A stretch of DNA of 64,000 bases from Nepenthes gracilis (GCA_033239525.1 BSYO01000004.1:4751701-4815700); one strand, 5' to 3'. Positions 11,980 to 24,734 are shown, counted from the first letter of the stretch. A program made the numbers and translations. The notes: a model not told the origin generated them from the letters alone.

Positions 11980-12935
11980 TCTCCAGCATCTAAATGTAGA
12001 TCGTATCTTCACCGATTGATATAACTCTTCTACCTACTTTTCCCAACACGTAGTCAGTTTTTGATTGAATAGGTCTTATCGATGGTCTCCTACACTATGT
12101 CGAGTCCCATAATCCTCCGTTCTTCAACGTTATCTTAGCTGATTGGTGATCAGCACATTCTCCCATATATTACCTTCAAAGCAGTCATCCCAATATTCAC
12201 TTGATGATTATTGTTGTAAGGGAATTTAGCCAAAGATAAGCATGAATCCCAGTGGTTTCCCACATCCAACATTGATAGTCGCAACACATCTTCATGTTTG
12301 AATGATCCTCTCAAGTTGCTTGTTGGTCTATGGATAAAATATTGTATTGAATCTCAATTGCATGCACAACTCCTTATAAAAGCTTCGCTATAATCACGTC
12401 GCGAATTGCAGATCATGATATGATACTATGGACATTGGAATCCCATGAAATCGCACAATCTCTTTGATATAAAGTTTGGTTAGTTGTTTTGGGAAAAATG
12501 TGATTCTCGTGGCCAGAAAATGTGTCGACTTTGTCAATATGTTGATGATCACTCATATTAAATTGTGTCCTAAAGTTGCCCTTGAAAGTCTTGATACAAA
12601 GTCTATGGTGATATGTTTCCACTTTTAGCTCGAAATGCACATGGAATGAAGATTCTTAGCCAATCACTGATGCTCTACTTTGACTTGCCATAGACAAGGC
12701 ACTTGGACACATGATCTGCAACATCCTTCTTCAGCTCACTCCACCAGACCATCATTTTCAAATTTGAATACAACTTGATGTTGCCTGGATGGATTGCATA
12801 ATGTGAACAATGTGCCTCCCTAAGAATCTCTCCACAAGTCCTTGATGTCTAGAATGCATATATGGTTGTGGAACCTTAAGATGCCGTCGACTCTAAGTTG
12901 AAAATCAGTTTGCAATGTGCTCACCAAATCTCCTA
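11980..12935 (-). pseudogene. Decayed Ty3/gypsy integrase (pol) fragment
   Basis: Read on the minus strand with frameshifts and stops, this gives the gypsy RNase H-integrase connector ('FQLRVDGILRF'), then the integrase zinc-binding region ('EAHCSHYAIHPG', 'MMVWWSELKKDVADHVSKC', with the second zinc cysteine of the expected CxxC changed to Tyr). The catalytic core follows ('LYIKEIVRFHGIPMSIVS', 'LQFATW', 'LRFNTIFYP', 'ERIIQT'). In an active element this enzyme joins retrotransposon cDNA to chromosomal DNA. Stops within the core make it non-functional. No reverse transcriptase, protease or gag is adjacent: the left side is AT-rich and the right side is taken over by an LTR fragment at about 13.1 kb. 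Confidence 0.8.
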
Positions 12936-13124
12936 GGATCAACACTAGAAATGGATCCCGTTGCCATATCTCCTTAATCCAATCAATGAATATTGGCTTT
13001 ATTTAGAGGTATGACACAATTGTGTGAGAATTCTTTGAATGAATATATAGCTAACAGTCCTCTAACTCCTTTAGCATACATCACTCATGCATCATCATGT
13101 GAGCGACTAGTCCAGCCAACTTGA

Positions 13125-13303
13125 AATGGTTATAATGAGTATCTAACCCCCTCAAGGTTAGGTTTGGCGCTCTCTTAAGTCCCTCCTCTCTTTTCCTTTC
13201 TTTTCTCTAAGTTGCCGGCTCCCTTTCCCTTAACTCCCCCCTATTCTTCTCCAAATTTCCTCTTCTAAGTGTCATTTTAGTTTATTTCGACTATCATGTA
13301 ACA
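13125..13303 (+). mobile_element. 3' part of an LTR (5' LTR remnant of a non-coding retrotransposon)
   Basis: The segment is colinear with the LTR at 16,748 onward but clearly diverged: the 'taacc..ctcaaggttagg' block, the pyrimidine-rich stretch, then an end '...atcatgtaaca' immediately followed by a primer-binding site. The 5' half of the LTR is missing. The divergence from the 16.7 kb LTR is larger than between the two arms, so the pair either belongs to an old insertion or to two different elements. Confidence 0.6.
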
Positions 13304-16300
13304 AATTGGTATCAAAGCACATTCTAGTTTTTGAAAATTTTTATTCTTGATCACCAAATATTAACCAAATTTTTTTTTCAAAACACCACAAAAATATCAG
13401 CACTCATTCCAATTCTGCTGTGCATATTCAGATTTTCAGCACAAGTGCTGTCTATAGCAGAATTATTGCTTCACTTTTGGTTTTCTTGATGCTATTGATG
13501 TGAGATTATGCAGCCTTTTTGGTGTTCTTGACTAAAGTTGCAACCATCTTGTTATTCTTGAAGCTTGAAACTTGAATCTCATCATTTAACATCAACTTCC
13601 GTTCCTGCAATCGCAACAATTCAGATGCTGCACCAGCATGCTTTCTATTAGGCACTTTCTTGGATTTTGGGAAGATTCTTGAAATTCTCAGACAAGTTCT
13701 TGGTATTATAGATCAAAAGGTGTATTCAGGAAACTACTGAATTCTTGAAATTCAGGTCTTGAATTATTGAACAAGGCTGCATCAGTAACTTGGAGCAACG
13801 GTCTAGTTTTGCATCAGCAACCGTTCTGTTATTCATCCACTCAGGTTCTTTCATTCTTGAATGCTGAAAACTTGAAATTGGCAATAATGGATATCAAGCC
13901 TTTCTTGCAAATCTGAATTTCTAGAATTTGAGCAACAGTGGGGATTCTTGCACCAGCATAGTGCAATCTGTGCATACTCACTCTTTCAGCAACTATAATG
14001 CACATTATCTGAACTTTTGCACCAGCAATAGCCAGCAGTCCTTGCCTTATTAGAAATTCTTATTTACTGAATCCCTAAAGCCATGAAACGCCAGCTGCAA
14101 CTCATGAATTTCCATGTCTGTAACCACCAATCTGTCAAGCAATGAAATCCTTGAATTCTTGAAAATGTGCCTCAGATCATGCAACTTTGCATACTGCCTA
14201 TAGTTGAAAAATTTTGCTTCCTGATTCTATATTTATTTTGTCCTCAATTCTAAATACTTTTAATTCTTGCTTATCTACACATATTTATTGTCCCAAACAC
14301 AATTTCAATCCTCTTGATGACCTATTGATATTCAGATCTTTCTGTGCTACCATGAGAATTCATATTTTAGTTCCTATAAATTCTTGGAGGGCAGTAGCCA
14401 AACAGCCAGTCAGTGCACTGATTCCGATTTTTCACTACTAATTCTGATTTTTATTTCACTACTGATCTATCCAACAATCCACATTCAGCCTGCTGATATT
14501 TCAGTTCTGAATTCTGTTTGCTTCTGAATTTTAGTTTCACTACATATCCAATTATTGCCTGTTTCTTGAAGCTCTCAATTCTGGTTTCCTCGAACTACTA
14601 ATGGCTGCACAAAGTTATTATCTAGTCCATATCAGTTCTGAAGTCAGATTGCTTTAGAATCCTTAGGTACAAGTCTCTTTTTTTACAGTTCTTGAATTGG
14701 TTATTGGTCTTCTTGGGTAATACTCACAACTGAATTTAGTTGACAGCTGCAACAACTTCAGCAACAACATTGAGAGTCCAACTGAAATCTGCTATTGTAG
14801 CCAACAGATTCCTATGATCTGTTATAATCACAACTGGCAACACAATTATATATTAGCAAGCGGAAATATAATTGCTTTTTACTGGAAAGTGACACTATAG
14901 CTTGTTGAAAATTATTGCCAGTCAGTTGATACCACCGATTTGTGAATCCATTATAGTCCAACTTCAGCAACAGACTTCAGAGGTACCGCAGTTCCAAGCC
15001 TGATTTTTCAGTATTACAAATCTGCTTCTGTGACTCTTCACATTTCAAATCTGTCAGATTCTGCTTCCTACTTCAATCTGCAATATTTTAGACCTTCAGT
15101 CTACAGCAGGGGTGAACACTTTTGTATCCTCCAAAATACAACAGTGGCTAATCCTATTGCATATTGAAATCCAGATATGCACACAACCTTCTCACCCTGC
15201 ATTCATTCTACTTCTGTATTCTTTTGCATTAGTCAGCACCTCCTGCATTTCAATGCTAATTCTTTGACATTCTGCAATTGATCCTCCTTGTCTTAGAAGT
15301 CTCTCATGCAACCAAGCATACACACTACGCTTAATTGCTTCTGACATGAGCACCTCCTTGGTAAGCCATCTATATTCATTATCAGTCACTCCATTCCAGT
15401 AGTCTGAGAATGGAAATCAAATGTATTTTTGTTGCTCATTTCACTTACAATGCTTTATATATAGCTCAAGTAGTTCTATACAATATGTTTGATCAATTTG
15501 GCAACAACAACATCAATGACAAGTTCAAACATTAGGAATTTGAGCATTGCTCGACCAAGATAGTCTTAAATCCACTAGTCAGGCTCTATATTCACTTCAT
15601 GACTATTATGCATCCGGATCATGACACACCAACTACACTCTTAGCCTTTTGGGATCACCATGAGCGACAAGGGTGGAATGATTAGCATATGAAAGAGACC
15701 TCATGGCAGTATCTCCTACCTCCATGTATGCTCACAAGATAATCACCAATTATCATCGGGTTTAGAACACAATCTGAAGCTAGAAGCGCAAGGAATATGC
15801 TATATGAAAGAATATATTTGCAGTATTGTACAAAACAACTTACAATTTTGTTTTTTTTAAGAAATCCAAAAAGAAATATGCTGTAGATTCAATCACCAAA
15901 GCAACAATATCACCATCATCTTTTAGAATACTTGACACATTGCATGCTAGAACTTCCAGTTAGGTAGCCCATCATTTTCAATCATTACTTCACCAGGCAC
16001 ACTCCAAACAAGACTACCAACAGCCCAAAACAGCAGACTGCTCATTATGCAAAGGAGCAGAGTCAACAAGGTATACCTGCTAATAGGACAGATATGACAT
16101 CCACTTTTACCCAACTGCACAGATCTGTACCTCCACTTCAACAAACAAGGCTAGATACTACACCAACGGTTGGCCCTTTTCAAACAATACAAGTACACTC
16201 AACAAAACCCATTGCAGCTAAACAAAAGAACCAACCATATCCACATTCTACATATCAGATCACTCAGGAGCATCATCTTAATCAGGTTGATTTACACTAG

Positions 16301-16747
16301 CACAAAACAGCAAAAACAAGTCCAACAGCTTACCAAGACAGGAATTCAACTCGTCAAACAGATCATATCAACAAAACTAGTTGTATCAAATTCTAGACCT
16401 ACGACAAACAGCTTCACAAACATGACTCCACTGTTGGCAGCCTTTTGGAACACCGGAGGAAATATCAATTCAACTTCCACTTCCTCCAACATTGCAAGCT
16501 AAATGGTTGTGTTTTCATCAACGAATATGATACAAGCCATTGTTACAATCAAGGGCCGAACATATTTACTTGTAGCTCATAATCATATTTGAGAAGGAAC
16601 CTACCACATCGTGTTAGTATAGTAGTCTAATCATATAGACTAGCATTAGTTGCATCTAACCTTCATTGTTGTACTACTTAGAACAAAAAATCATAGGGAA
16701 CCATTTTTAACCCATCCTTGAGGACAAGGGTTGTTGTGTGGGGAGTA
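13304..16747 (+). mobile_element. Interior of a non-autonomous (LARD-like) LTR retrotransposon
   Basis: Between the primer site and the LTR at 16,748 lie 3.4 kb without protease, integrase or reverse transcriptase. The longest frames are short (for example 15,192-15,389 minus; 16,170-16,502 and 16,094-16,300 plus). The last of these is Gln/Thr/Pro-rich, like a gag tail, but I do not recognise a domain. Just before the LTR is 'ccttgaggacaagg' and a G-rich 'gtgtggggagta' that fits a polypurine tract. The stretch 15,126-16,747 recurs inverted at 31,625-33,167, and the short frames are conserved between the two, which reflects recent duplication rather than selection. Confidence 0.6.
13307..13318 (+). 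other. Retrotransposon primer-binding site (initiator tRNA-Met type)
   Basis: TGGTATCAAAGC directly follows the LTR terminus. It differs at one position from the standard plant initiator tRNA-Met complement TGGTATCAGAGC used to prime minus-strand cDNA. Confidence 0.75.
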
Positions 16748-17080
16748 TGTTATGTAATCATACTATCATTGAATAAAAGACGATGGTGAGCTCCAATAAA
16801 CAATTGTATATGAAGAAGTGAGGTAATAATCATTAGAGGTAATTATGGTTATATTAGCTAGGGAAGGGCATTGGCCTATAAATAGTCCTACATGTTAGTA
16901 ATCAGAATATGATGATGAATAAAATAGTTAAGTTGAGTTACTAATCCACTTGAGGTTAGACTCTCTCTTGATTTCGACTTTTCATTCTCTTTCTTTTCTC
17001 TATGCTGCCTAGCCCCCCTTCCCTTTTACCATCCCCTTATTCTTCTTTAAATTTCATCTTTTTAATTACATTTTAATTAA
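16748..17080 (+). mobile_element. LTR, 3' end truncated by fusion to pararetrovirus-like DNA
   Basis: Starts TGTTATGTAATCAT after a purine-rich tract and contains a TATA box TATAAATA at 16,877-16,884. It is cut at 'cattttaatt', where a complete copy continues to '...aattatgtaaca' (see 33,508-33,700). The next bases belong to the viral leader ('aggactacgcagg'). The same fusion point occurs in the right arm (31,295), so it predates the inversion duplication. Confidence 0.7.
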
Positions 17081-17360
17081 CAAGGACTACGCAGGATCTT
17101 TTCATTCAAAACTTCAAAATATACATTAAATCAAAGAGAGAAGAGATTATACCGGCAGTTCAGACAACCTTCAAAGCTTTAATAGATGAAAATCATGTAG
17201 GACTTTTGTACATGGTAGATAGATGTTACACACAACAAGCCTCACAACACTCAAAAGGAAACTACAAACACATGATGGTAATAGAAGGATAAGGTAGCAG
17301 GAAAGTTAGGATATGTACAAGGTATTTAAAAAAGTTTGATAAGGGTTGACGTGAGAAGAG
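17081..17360 (+). other. Pararetrovirus-like non-coding flank
   Basis: The segment carries the sequence surrounding the viral leader ('ggactacgcagg', 'cttcaaagctttaatagatg', 'aagcctcacaacactc'). Parts recur at 21,900-22,092 and 27,540-27,864 in other orders and orientations. It joins abruptly to coding sequence at about 17,360, where the movement-protein region expected from the middle copy is missing. Confidence 0.6.
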
Positions 17361-20300
17361 ATAAAAACAAAAGTGTTAGGGATTGGTACTTTAAATAAAG
17401 TACAACTTGAAGAATTTAGAATTTTACGGAAACAACAGATGATGTCATTAAGGAGAAATTTACCATTTTTCGAATGGTTCATTCCGTATATTCAGAATAC
17501 TATTCAACCATCTCGAAATACAAAAAATATTAATGTTAATACTAAAACTACTATCACTTGGAATACGACCAATGGGCAACAAGTTACATCTGTCCATCCT
17601 CCTCTTACAGGTTTAAAATTAAATATTGATAATACCACTATTACTGCAACTCTATTTAAAAATGGTGCTGACAGAGAAAATGAAAGTGATACAACATTAA
17701 AGGATATGAAAAAGGTGTATGAACAAAATTATTATCAGTCTCAAATACTCCATACGGTTGCTCAGCAAGTGGATAGAATTGAACATACCCTACAAACAAA
17801 AGTAGGAAATCCATATCAATTTCCACATAGTATAGCCCATTTACCGAGTTCTCCTTTACCAACTATTACTGATGTTCAATTTCCACCAAAACGTACGGAT
17901 ATATTGCTAGAAAAAATAACAAAACGTTTAAATGAGTTACCTTCGACTTCTACGCCTAAAGTATCATATCTTAAAACAGTTCAAACATTGGATTATCAAC
18001 AATAAAAAATATTCACAAGAAAACCTAGTTCTAAAAATCAAACTAATAATTAATTTATTCAAAAATTAAATAACAAATTATTAAAAATTTAATTTGTTAA
18101 GAAAAATTATAAAGATAAAAAGGTTCAAACCATAGAAAAACGAAAGAAAAAGAAAAGGAGAAAGAAAAAACAAAATATAATGGAAGCTCCACCTTCTCTC
18201 TTAAATTCTACTAAACAAATGTCTTTATCAAAACCTAATTTAATACAATCTCTACTTTCTCCTCTAAATGTAGAAAAATCCCTACCATCTCCACTTTCTC
18301 CACTTTCACAACAAAATATAGTGAAATTCCTACCATCTCCACTAACTCCTAATGGAATCACTATTACACCTACTACATCTATCACTAAGTATAATTCTAC
18401 GGCAACGGATACCGGTGATTTAGAAATAATACCTTTCTGTACTAAAAGACAACGACCTATAAGTAAAAAATTATCAACCGATGATATTAAAGAAAAAACA
18501 TTAACTTATGAAAAATCTTCTGTCCTAAATACGTATATATTAATCTTAAAACAACCTTCTATTTTCTACATTCAAAAACATCAAATGAATTGCGAATCCA
18601 AAATCATTCTTTTGCCTTTAGTATAACAAAAGAATTATCTATCTTTAACTATCAACCTCAACCGATTGAAGAAACTTCGCTTCTATCTAATACTCCTAAT
18701 CCTCCTAGAAATTTATCTTTTATTTTAATTTTTAACAATGAACCAAAGGATTCATCTATTTATCAAACATATCAAGTTACCCTCAATTTTCCGTCTTTAT
18801 ACAATCAATCAATTACCTCATATAATACGTTTACGTTAATCAATGAATATTACCAAACTCCTAATCTATTGCTTCGAAGATTGCTTTGCAATTTATCTTG
18901 GCTTGCTCCTTTTAATCCTTGTTCTACCGTATTCAAACGCGAGGTGTTTAGAGGGGGTATAGGGTCGGACTCTGACTCTGACTTTCACCATAATTCTAAT
19001 TTTAATTCTGACTTCACGTTTTCTGGCTTAAAGTTCACGACTTTTGACGTAACGTCTGGATTTACCTCTTCTGGTTTAACGTCATCCGCTCTTAACTATA
19101 AGAAATTTCGAATATTATTGTTTGAAAAATCTATATTCAAATTAACATTTGATCCCTTTGTACAAGCATATAAATGCTCAGAAACCTCTAAAATTATTCA
19201 AAAAACCCTTCAACATAATATCAAATTACTTAGTAAATATATAACAATATCTTCACCCAGTATTTCGAACAAAAAATTACTAAGAAGATTAGCGAATAAC
19301 TTACGACTAATCTGAGAAATAAACATATAAAGTATAAGAACTTTCGGTATCGAAAAAGAATACGATCGCGTTTGATTCAAACTCAAATTAACTAAAAATA
19401 TATCAAAATATGATATTCAAACTCAGCAATTAATAAGCGAAAAAAGAATAGTAATTATTTTCCAAATCAACATATATGGCAAAATATTATCAAAAAATAT
19501 CAACAATATTCAAATCGAGCAAAAGATACTTTTGAATGGTCTAATCAAATTTTAGGCATAAATAGAAAAGGTTATTATCATAACTGGGAAAGTATCCGAT
19601 ATGGTGCCACATACGTATATTTATACTACGCTTATAAGATACATGTTTTCTGCATACAAATTTTGTTCTTATGTCAACATTTTCACGAAAAGCTCTACAT
19701 AAAACAAAATGCATTTAAAGCGTGTATTCATCCACCATCAATATTTGTTTTCTGGACGAATATATTTTACAAATTCATCAAAGCAAGTTTTAACAAAGAT
19801 TTATTAGGTATTATGCATTCATACAAGACCAGTGTGCCTCCTAAAAAGGACAAAGGTAAGTAAGTACAGCCTCCTTCCACTCCAACTAAATAAACTGCTC
19901 GTGATTATGCCATGATACCTCCACAAATTATACTCACTACTTCTCCACATCAAACATCAGCCTTTTCATTTTCTTCTTCTCAACGGTCTGATTATTTCAC
20001 GAAACCTATCAAACAACATATTACCATGACAGGCTTATATAAACCATTATCTTTATAAGAATTGCTCAATGTTACGAATCGTATGTTTCAATCCAATCGT
20101 TTATATCCAACAGCCGAACCGTTAAAAACACAACAATTCTATGAATTGATCCTTGTTGATTGATTGATAGAACTTAGCGTCGTAGAAATTCTCGAGATAA
20201 TTCTATCGATTCTTCGTTTTGCAAAATCAAAATGATTGAGCCCCATCAAGAGCGTTCTCTTGATCCTTATAAAAAGCATCATGGCGAGGCTTATATAAAC

Positions 20301-21456
20301 CATTATCTTTATAAGAATTGCTCGATGTTACGAATCGTATGTTTCGATCCAATCGTTTATATCCAACAGCCGAACCGTTAAAAACACAACAATTCTATGA
20401 ATTGATCCTTGTTGATTCAGATTCAATAGAACTTAAGCATCATAGAAATTCTCAAGATAATTCTATCAGTTACTTCATTTGCAAAATCAAAATGATTCGA
20501 CCCCATCAAGACATTGCTCTTGATCCTTTAGGCATTAAACTATTTTCTGTTCATTATCAACCCATGGGATATACTTATCAAGATTATAAGGATGCATGGT
20601 ATAATGCATTCTTTCTTCGTTCTTACAGTCATTCTTGGTTTTTCAAATTTGATCAAAACTGTCCTAAGCAAATTCTTTTTTGGTTCTCTGAATGGTGGCT
20701 TTACTTTGGACCTTGTCCTACTATTTATCCAACTTCGATCAATGAAGCACGCCTCTATTATGAAACACTCACACCCGAAATATTTTTTGATCATCGTAAA
20801 ATTGCTTTTCATATTAATTATGCGATTCCGTAGATAATGTCTTCGGCTTTCACTTGTCGATCAATTTATCCGAATGCACCGTTATTTGTTGTTTGAGACT
20901 TTAAAGTTAAATGGTGGGATAAATTTGATTTTACGGCCATTACTCAAAATATTCAGAAAGATCTTCAAACCAAAAAATCTTTTTATCAAGATCTTAAAGG
21001 ACTTTCATCGACTATATCTCGTTGTGGAAATCCTACAGTTGACAGTTTCTATAATCAGATTTTCCAGAAAGAAGCACCAGCTGTACAAATTTCAAAGACT
21101 TCTCTAACACCATTTGTGTATTCTTATCGATCACGAAAAACTTCTCATCCACGATCTTCAGTTCAAATTCATAACGACATTAACGATATGCTTTAATACA
21201 TTCGAGATTCACAAGACAGAGCACAAGCTAGAGTTACAAATATAAAATCTTTATTACAAAAGCAACGACGAAGTGGGCTTCTATTGCTGATGAAGAAGAC
21301 CTAGCAGCAACCAAAACCGCTCTCGCTAAAGAAATGGCTAATACTGAAGGTGATAAGGTGGACTCATCCTCATCATCTACACCACTGGCCAACCCATTTC
21401 CTTTTGACCCAACAAAAGATCCAGGCGGACATGCACAAGATCCATTTAATCTTTAA
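17361..21456 (+). pseudogene. Endogenous pararetrovirus-like polyprotein region downstream of the movement protein (left copy, broken)
   Basis: A series of frames in one direction separated by stops and shifts: 17,373-18,005 (210 codons, GTG at the apparent start because the true upstream frame was deleted), 18,180-18,626, 18,590-19,315, 19,663-19,863 and 20,318-20,833. It ends at a TAA at 21,454-21,456 after an acidic/serine-rich tail. Visible features are a predicted helical segment, a lysine/arginine-rich stretch (nucleic-acid-binding or nuclear-localisation type) near 18,140-18,175, Ser-Pro repeats ('LPSPL'), an Asp/Ser-repeat around 18,960-19,000, and a Trp-rich block ('FWFSEWWLYFGPC'). 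In the middle copy the same frame follows a 30K-like movement protein, so this is the structural or gag-like part. No reverse transcriptase, protease or RNase H is present in any copy. I do not recognise individual domains. It is not functional here. Confidence 0.55.
20031..20512 (+). repeat. 256-bp tandem duplication within the left viral copy
   Basis: The text beginning 'aggcttatataaaccatt' occurs at 20,031 and again at 20,287, and the following ~220 bases match with substitutions. The first copy carries extra stops (for example 'gattgattgatag'); the second is closer to the right-arm version. Confidence 0.85.
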
Positions 21457-21686
21457 GCTCATGATTTCTGTAAAAAAAGAAAAATCATCATTCAATGTTT
21501 TCCACTAACCTTTGTTTGCAGGTATCCATCACATCTTATCAACTTCTTCCACTCTACAAATGCTCCTAAAGATATTTCATCAATGATATTGTACGCCGAC
21601 AAATTACTATTCATAAATAGTAAAAGCGTACGTACAAATAGTAAAATTCGCAACTTTCTCGATCGATGCAAAAGCAAAGAAGAGAT

Positions 21687-21792
21687 GCATAACAACATAA
21701 AGCGACTAAAGAGACGCATAACAACATAAAACGACTGAAGAGACGCATAACAACTTAAAGCGACTGACGAGACATATAACAACTAAAGCGGC
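21687..21792 (+). repeat. 29-bp tandem repeat array upstream of the viral TATA box
   Basis: Three full units of 29 bp (21,687-21,715; 21,716-21,744; 21,745-21,773) and a partial fourth. The shared core is 'cataacaac.taaa.cgact'. Unit 3 contains TGACG. The array ends about 58 bp before TATAAAAG. Confidence 0.9.
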
Positions 21793-21849
21793 GTCATCAT
21801 TGGGATTCTCCAAGCGTTTGACCAACGGCTCAGATGCGTTCAAGGTGAC

Positions 21850-21857
21850 TATAAAAG
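21850..21857 (+). promoter_or_regulatory. TATA box (TATAAAAG)
   Basis: TATAAAAG in the sense of the left viral copy, preceded by the 29-bp repeat array and followed by leader-like sequence. A matching TATAAAAG lies on the minus strand at 27,589-27,596. Confidence 0.55.
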
Positions 21858-22092
21858 AAGTTATTCTCTGCATTCCTCAGCAGAGCCTAGATAGGAGTAA
21901 ACATCTAGAAGCTAAATATCAGAAGCCAACCACGAGAAGCAAGAAGAGTCTCTCCTTCTCTTCTCACATCAACCCTTATCAAACTTTTGTAAATACCTTG
22001 TACATATCCTAGCTTTCCTGCTACCTTATCCTTGTATTTACCATTGCATATTTGTAGTTTCCTTTTGTAGTTTCCTGCTACCTTATTCTTTA

Positions 22093-23275
22093 ATATCATC
22101 GGTTGATAATTTTTTAGTTATAGGTCATTGTCTTTTAGTACAAAAAGGTATTATTTCTAAATCACTGGTATCCGTTGCCGTAGAATTATACTTAGTGATA
22201 GATGTAGTAGGTGTAATAGTGGTTCCATTAGGAGTTAGTGGAGATGGTAGGAATTTCACTATATTTTGTTGTGAAAGTGGAGAAAATGGAGATTGTATTG
22301 TTAGTGGAGATGGTAGGGATTTTACTACATTTAGAGGAGAAAGTAGAGATTGTACTAAATTAGGTTTTGATAAAGACATTTGTTTAGTAGAATTTAAGAG
22401 AGAAGGTGGAGCTTCCATTATATTATGTTTTTTCTTTTTCCTTTTCTTCTTCTTTCGTTTTTCTATGGTTTGAACATTTTTATCTTTATAATTTTTCTTA
22501 ACAAATTGAATTTTTGATAATTTGTTATTTAATTTTTGAATAAATTGATTATTAGTTTGATTTTTAGAACTAGATTTTCTAGTTAATATTTTTGATTGTT
22601 GATAATCCAATGTTTGAACTGTTTTAAGATATGATACTTTAGGCGTAGAAGTCGAAGGTAACTCATTTAAACGTTTTGTTATTTTTTCTAGCAATATATC
22701 CGTACGTTTTGGTGGAAATTGAACATCAGTAATAGTGGGTAAAGGAGAACTCGGTTAATGGGCTATACTATGTGGAAATTGATATGGATTTCCTACTTTA
22801 GTTTGTAGGGTATGTTTAATTTATCGACTTGCTTGGCTTGGCCGTGTGGAGTATTTGAGGCCCGATAATTATTTTGTTCATACACCTTTTTCATATCTTC
22901 TAATGTTGTATCACTTTTATTTTCTCTGTCAGCACCCTTTTTAAAGGGAGCTGCAGTAATAGTAGTATTATCAATATTCAATTTTAAACCTGTAAGAGGA
23001 GGATGGACAGATGTAACTTGTTGCCCATTGGTCGTATTCCAAGTGGTAGTAGTTTTAGTATTAACATTAATATTTTTTATATTTCGAGATGGTTAACTAG
23101 TATTCTGAATATACGGAAGGAACCATTCGAAAAATGGTAAATTTCTCCTTAATGACATCATCCGCTATTTCCGTAAAACTCTAAATTCTTAAAGTTGTAC
23201 TTTATTATATGTTTTAAAGTACCAATCCATAACACTTATGTTTTTATCAGACATGAATTCTTTTCTTAACATATC
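22093..23275 (-). pseudogene. Pararetrovirus-like polyprotein region, middle copy, truncated
   Basis: The same coding region as 17,373-18,500 but on the opposite strand, directly downstream of the movement-protein frame. Frames 22,793-22,981 and 22,125-22,694 are separated by stops. It carries the Lys-rich block and the Ser-Pro repeats. It breaks off at 22,092/22,093 inside the conserved frame, where it meets the plus-strand intergenic region. It differs from the arm copies in indels, for example near 22,835, so it is an independent copy. Confidence 0.55.
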
Positions 23276-24333
23276 TATATCAGGAATAAATTCAGAATTA
23301 ATGAGTTCAGGATATTTTTCTGCCATTTACCATACATTTCTTCATATTGCATAGAATAAATTGTAATTTGTTCGATACAATACTGATTACATATTTTCCT
23401 TTCAATATTTCTATAGAGTAATCCAGTTCCAATTTTATAGACTTCATCATCAAGTAGATCCCAAATAGGAGGATTTGGATCATTAGATATAACATTAATA
23501 GTTTGCATATTTGCGAAAGTTGGTGAATCAGGCGTAGTTTGAGTAGTTATTGCTGGGATAGGCATTCTACTTTCGATATGTCGATTATCCAAATTCTCTT
23601 GTGTAGACTGATAACGTGTACTAACAGAAGATGATCTAGCACTTTCGTAATCAGATAAAAGTGTTTGTGTTCTATGCGTATTGACACTTAATGATCGTGG
23701 TATCTGTGGAGTACGAAAATTGAAAATAATATTTCCTTCAGGAGTTTCTAATATCTCAAAAAATTTTCTCCTAGTTAAATGCCTAGGTGGTTGTGTAAGA
23801 TTAACTTGCCATTGTGGTGGCAACGTGATTTCATCCCATTTTAGTAACTTTGGTGTGAAGGTAGTAGCATGATCTGTTTTTACGTGCAAGACAATTGTTT
23901 CACCCGGAGGAGTTTGGATTAGATATTTTGGATTAAATTGAGTTGTTAATAATTTAAAATAAATGCGATAGAGAATTAGAAATCCTCTACGCTCTTCTTG
24001 TTGAGACAAACCAGGTAGATGAACATTTAAGACAAGTGTATTTAAAATAGTTGGATCTTTTAAGTCAACCGTAAAATTTGGTGCACAATTACAATAAATT
24101 GGTCCATTACAAAGATTTGATTGAACTATTGCTAAAATAGAATCTTTATATTTGAGTAGAGTTTGATCTCTAAGATATAACAAGACAAGAGTATCGATTC
24201 CTAATTTGATTAAATGTTTGATAGCTATTTTTATTAGACCGTAATGGATATAATTATATCCTTTACTTTTGAATTTTTCTATTGATAAATTTGATAATAA
24301 TCTAACTTCTTCATATTCGTTTTGAATAGATAT

Positions 24334-24653
24334 TGTAATATCCCGGATTTTTTTATTCGAATTAACTTAATATTAATTATAATTTTGGACAAATTGGGCG
24401 TGACAAAATTAATTAAATATTGAGAAATTTTGGAAGGATATTTGGATCGGTTGGGTTGTCGCCCGGGGTGTGCCTGCATTATCGCCCAAATATTGATTCG
24501 AATTTTGGAATAAAAGAAAACTAAAATTGAATATATATATATATATATATATAATTAGTTAAAAAAAAAAGGAAGAAAAAGAAGAAGGATAAGGGGATTA
24601 CGTTGGGATAAGGATAAGGATGAGAATTTGGAATTTGGATTGGAGATAATGTA

Positions 24654-24734
<81 letters not shown>

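Larger units (their letters stand above)
15126..20511 (+). repeat. Left arm of a ~5 kb inverted repeat
   Basis: This arm pairs with the reverse complement of 28,098-33,167. Corresponding points: 15,126 with 33,167; 16,170-16,502 with 32,202-31,870; 17,373 with 31,004; and 20,511 with 28,098. Compared stretches differ by only scattered substitutions and short indels. The left arm is longer mainly because of a 256-bp tandem duplication at 20,031-20,286. Confidence 0.92.
21457..22092 (+). promoter_or_regulatory. Viral intergenic region with pregenomic-type promoter
   Basis: This non-coding stretch follows the terminal stop of the viral frame. It contains a 29-bp tandem array (21,687-21,792), TGACG/CGTCA motifs nearby (about 21,765 and 21,793) resembling activation elements of plant pararetrovirus promoters, a TATA box TATAAAAG at 21,850-21,857, and a leader segment. 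It stops at 22,092, where an inverted coding copy is abutted. Confidence 0.5.

Noticed and set aside
18125..18385. Gly/Asp-rich minus frame mirrored at 22,195-22,473 and 29,974-30,252
   Set aside because: It is the antisense of the Ser-Pro repeat region of the viral frame and recurs only because the region is duplicated.
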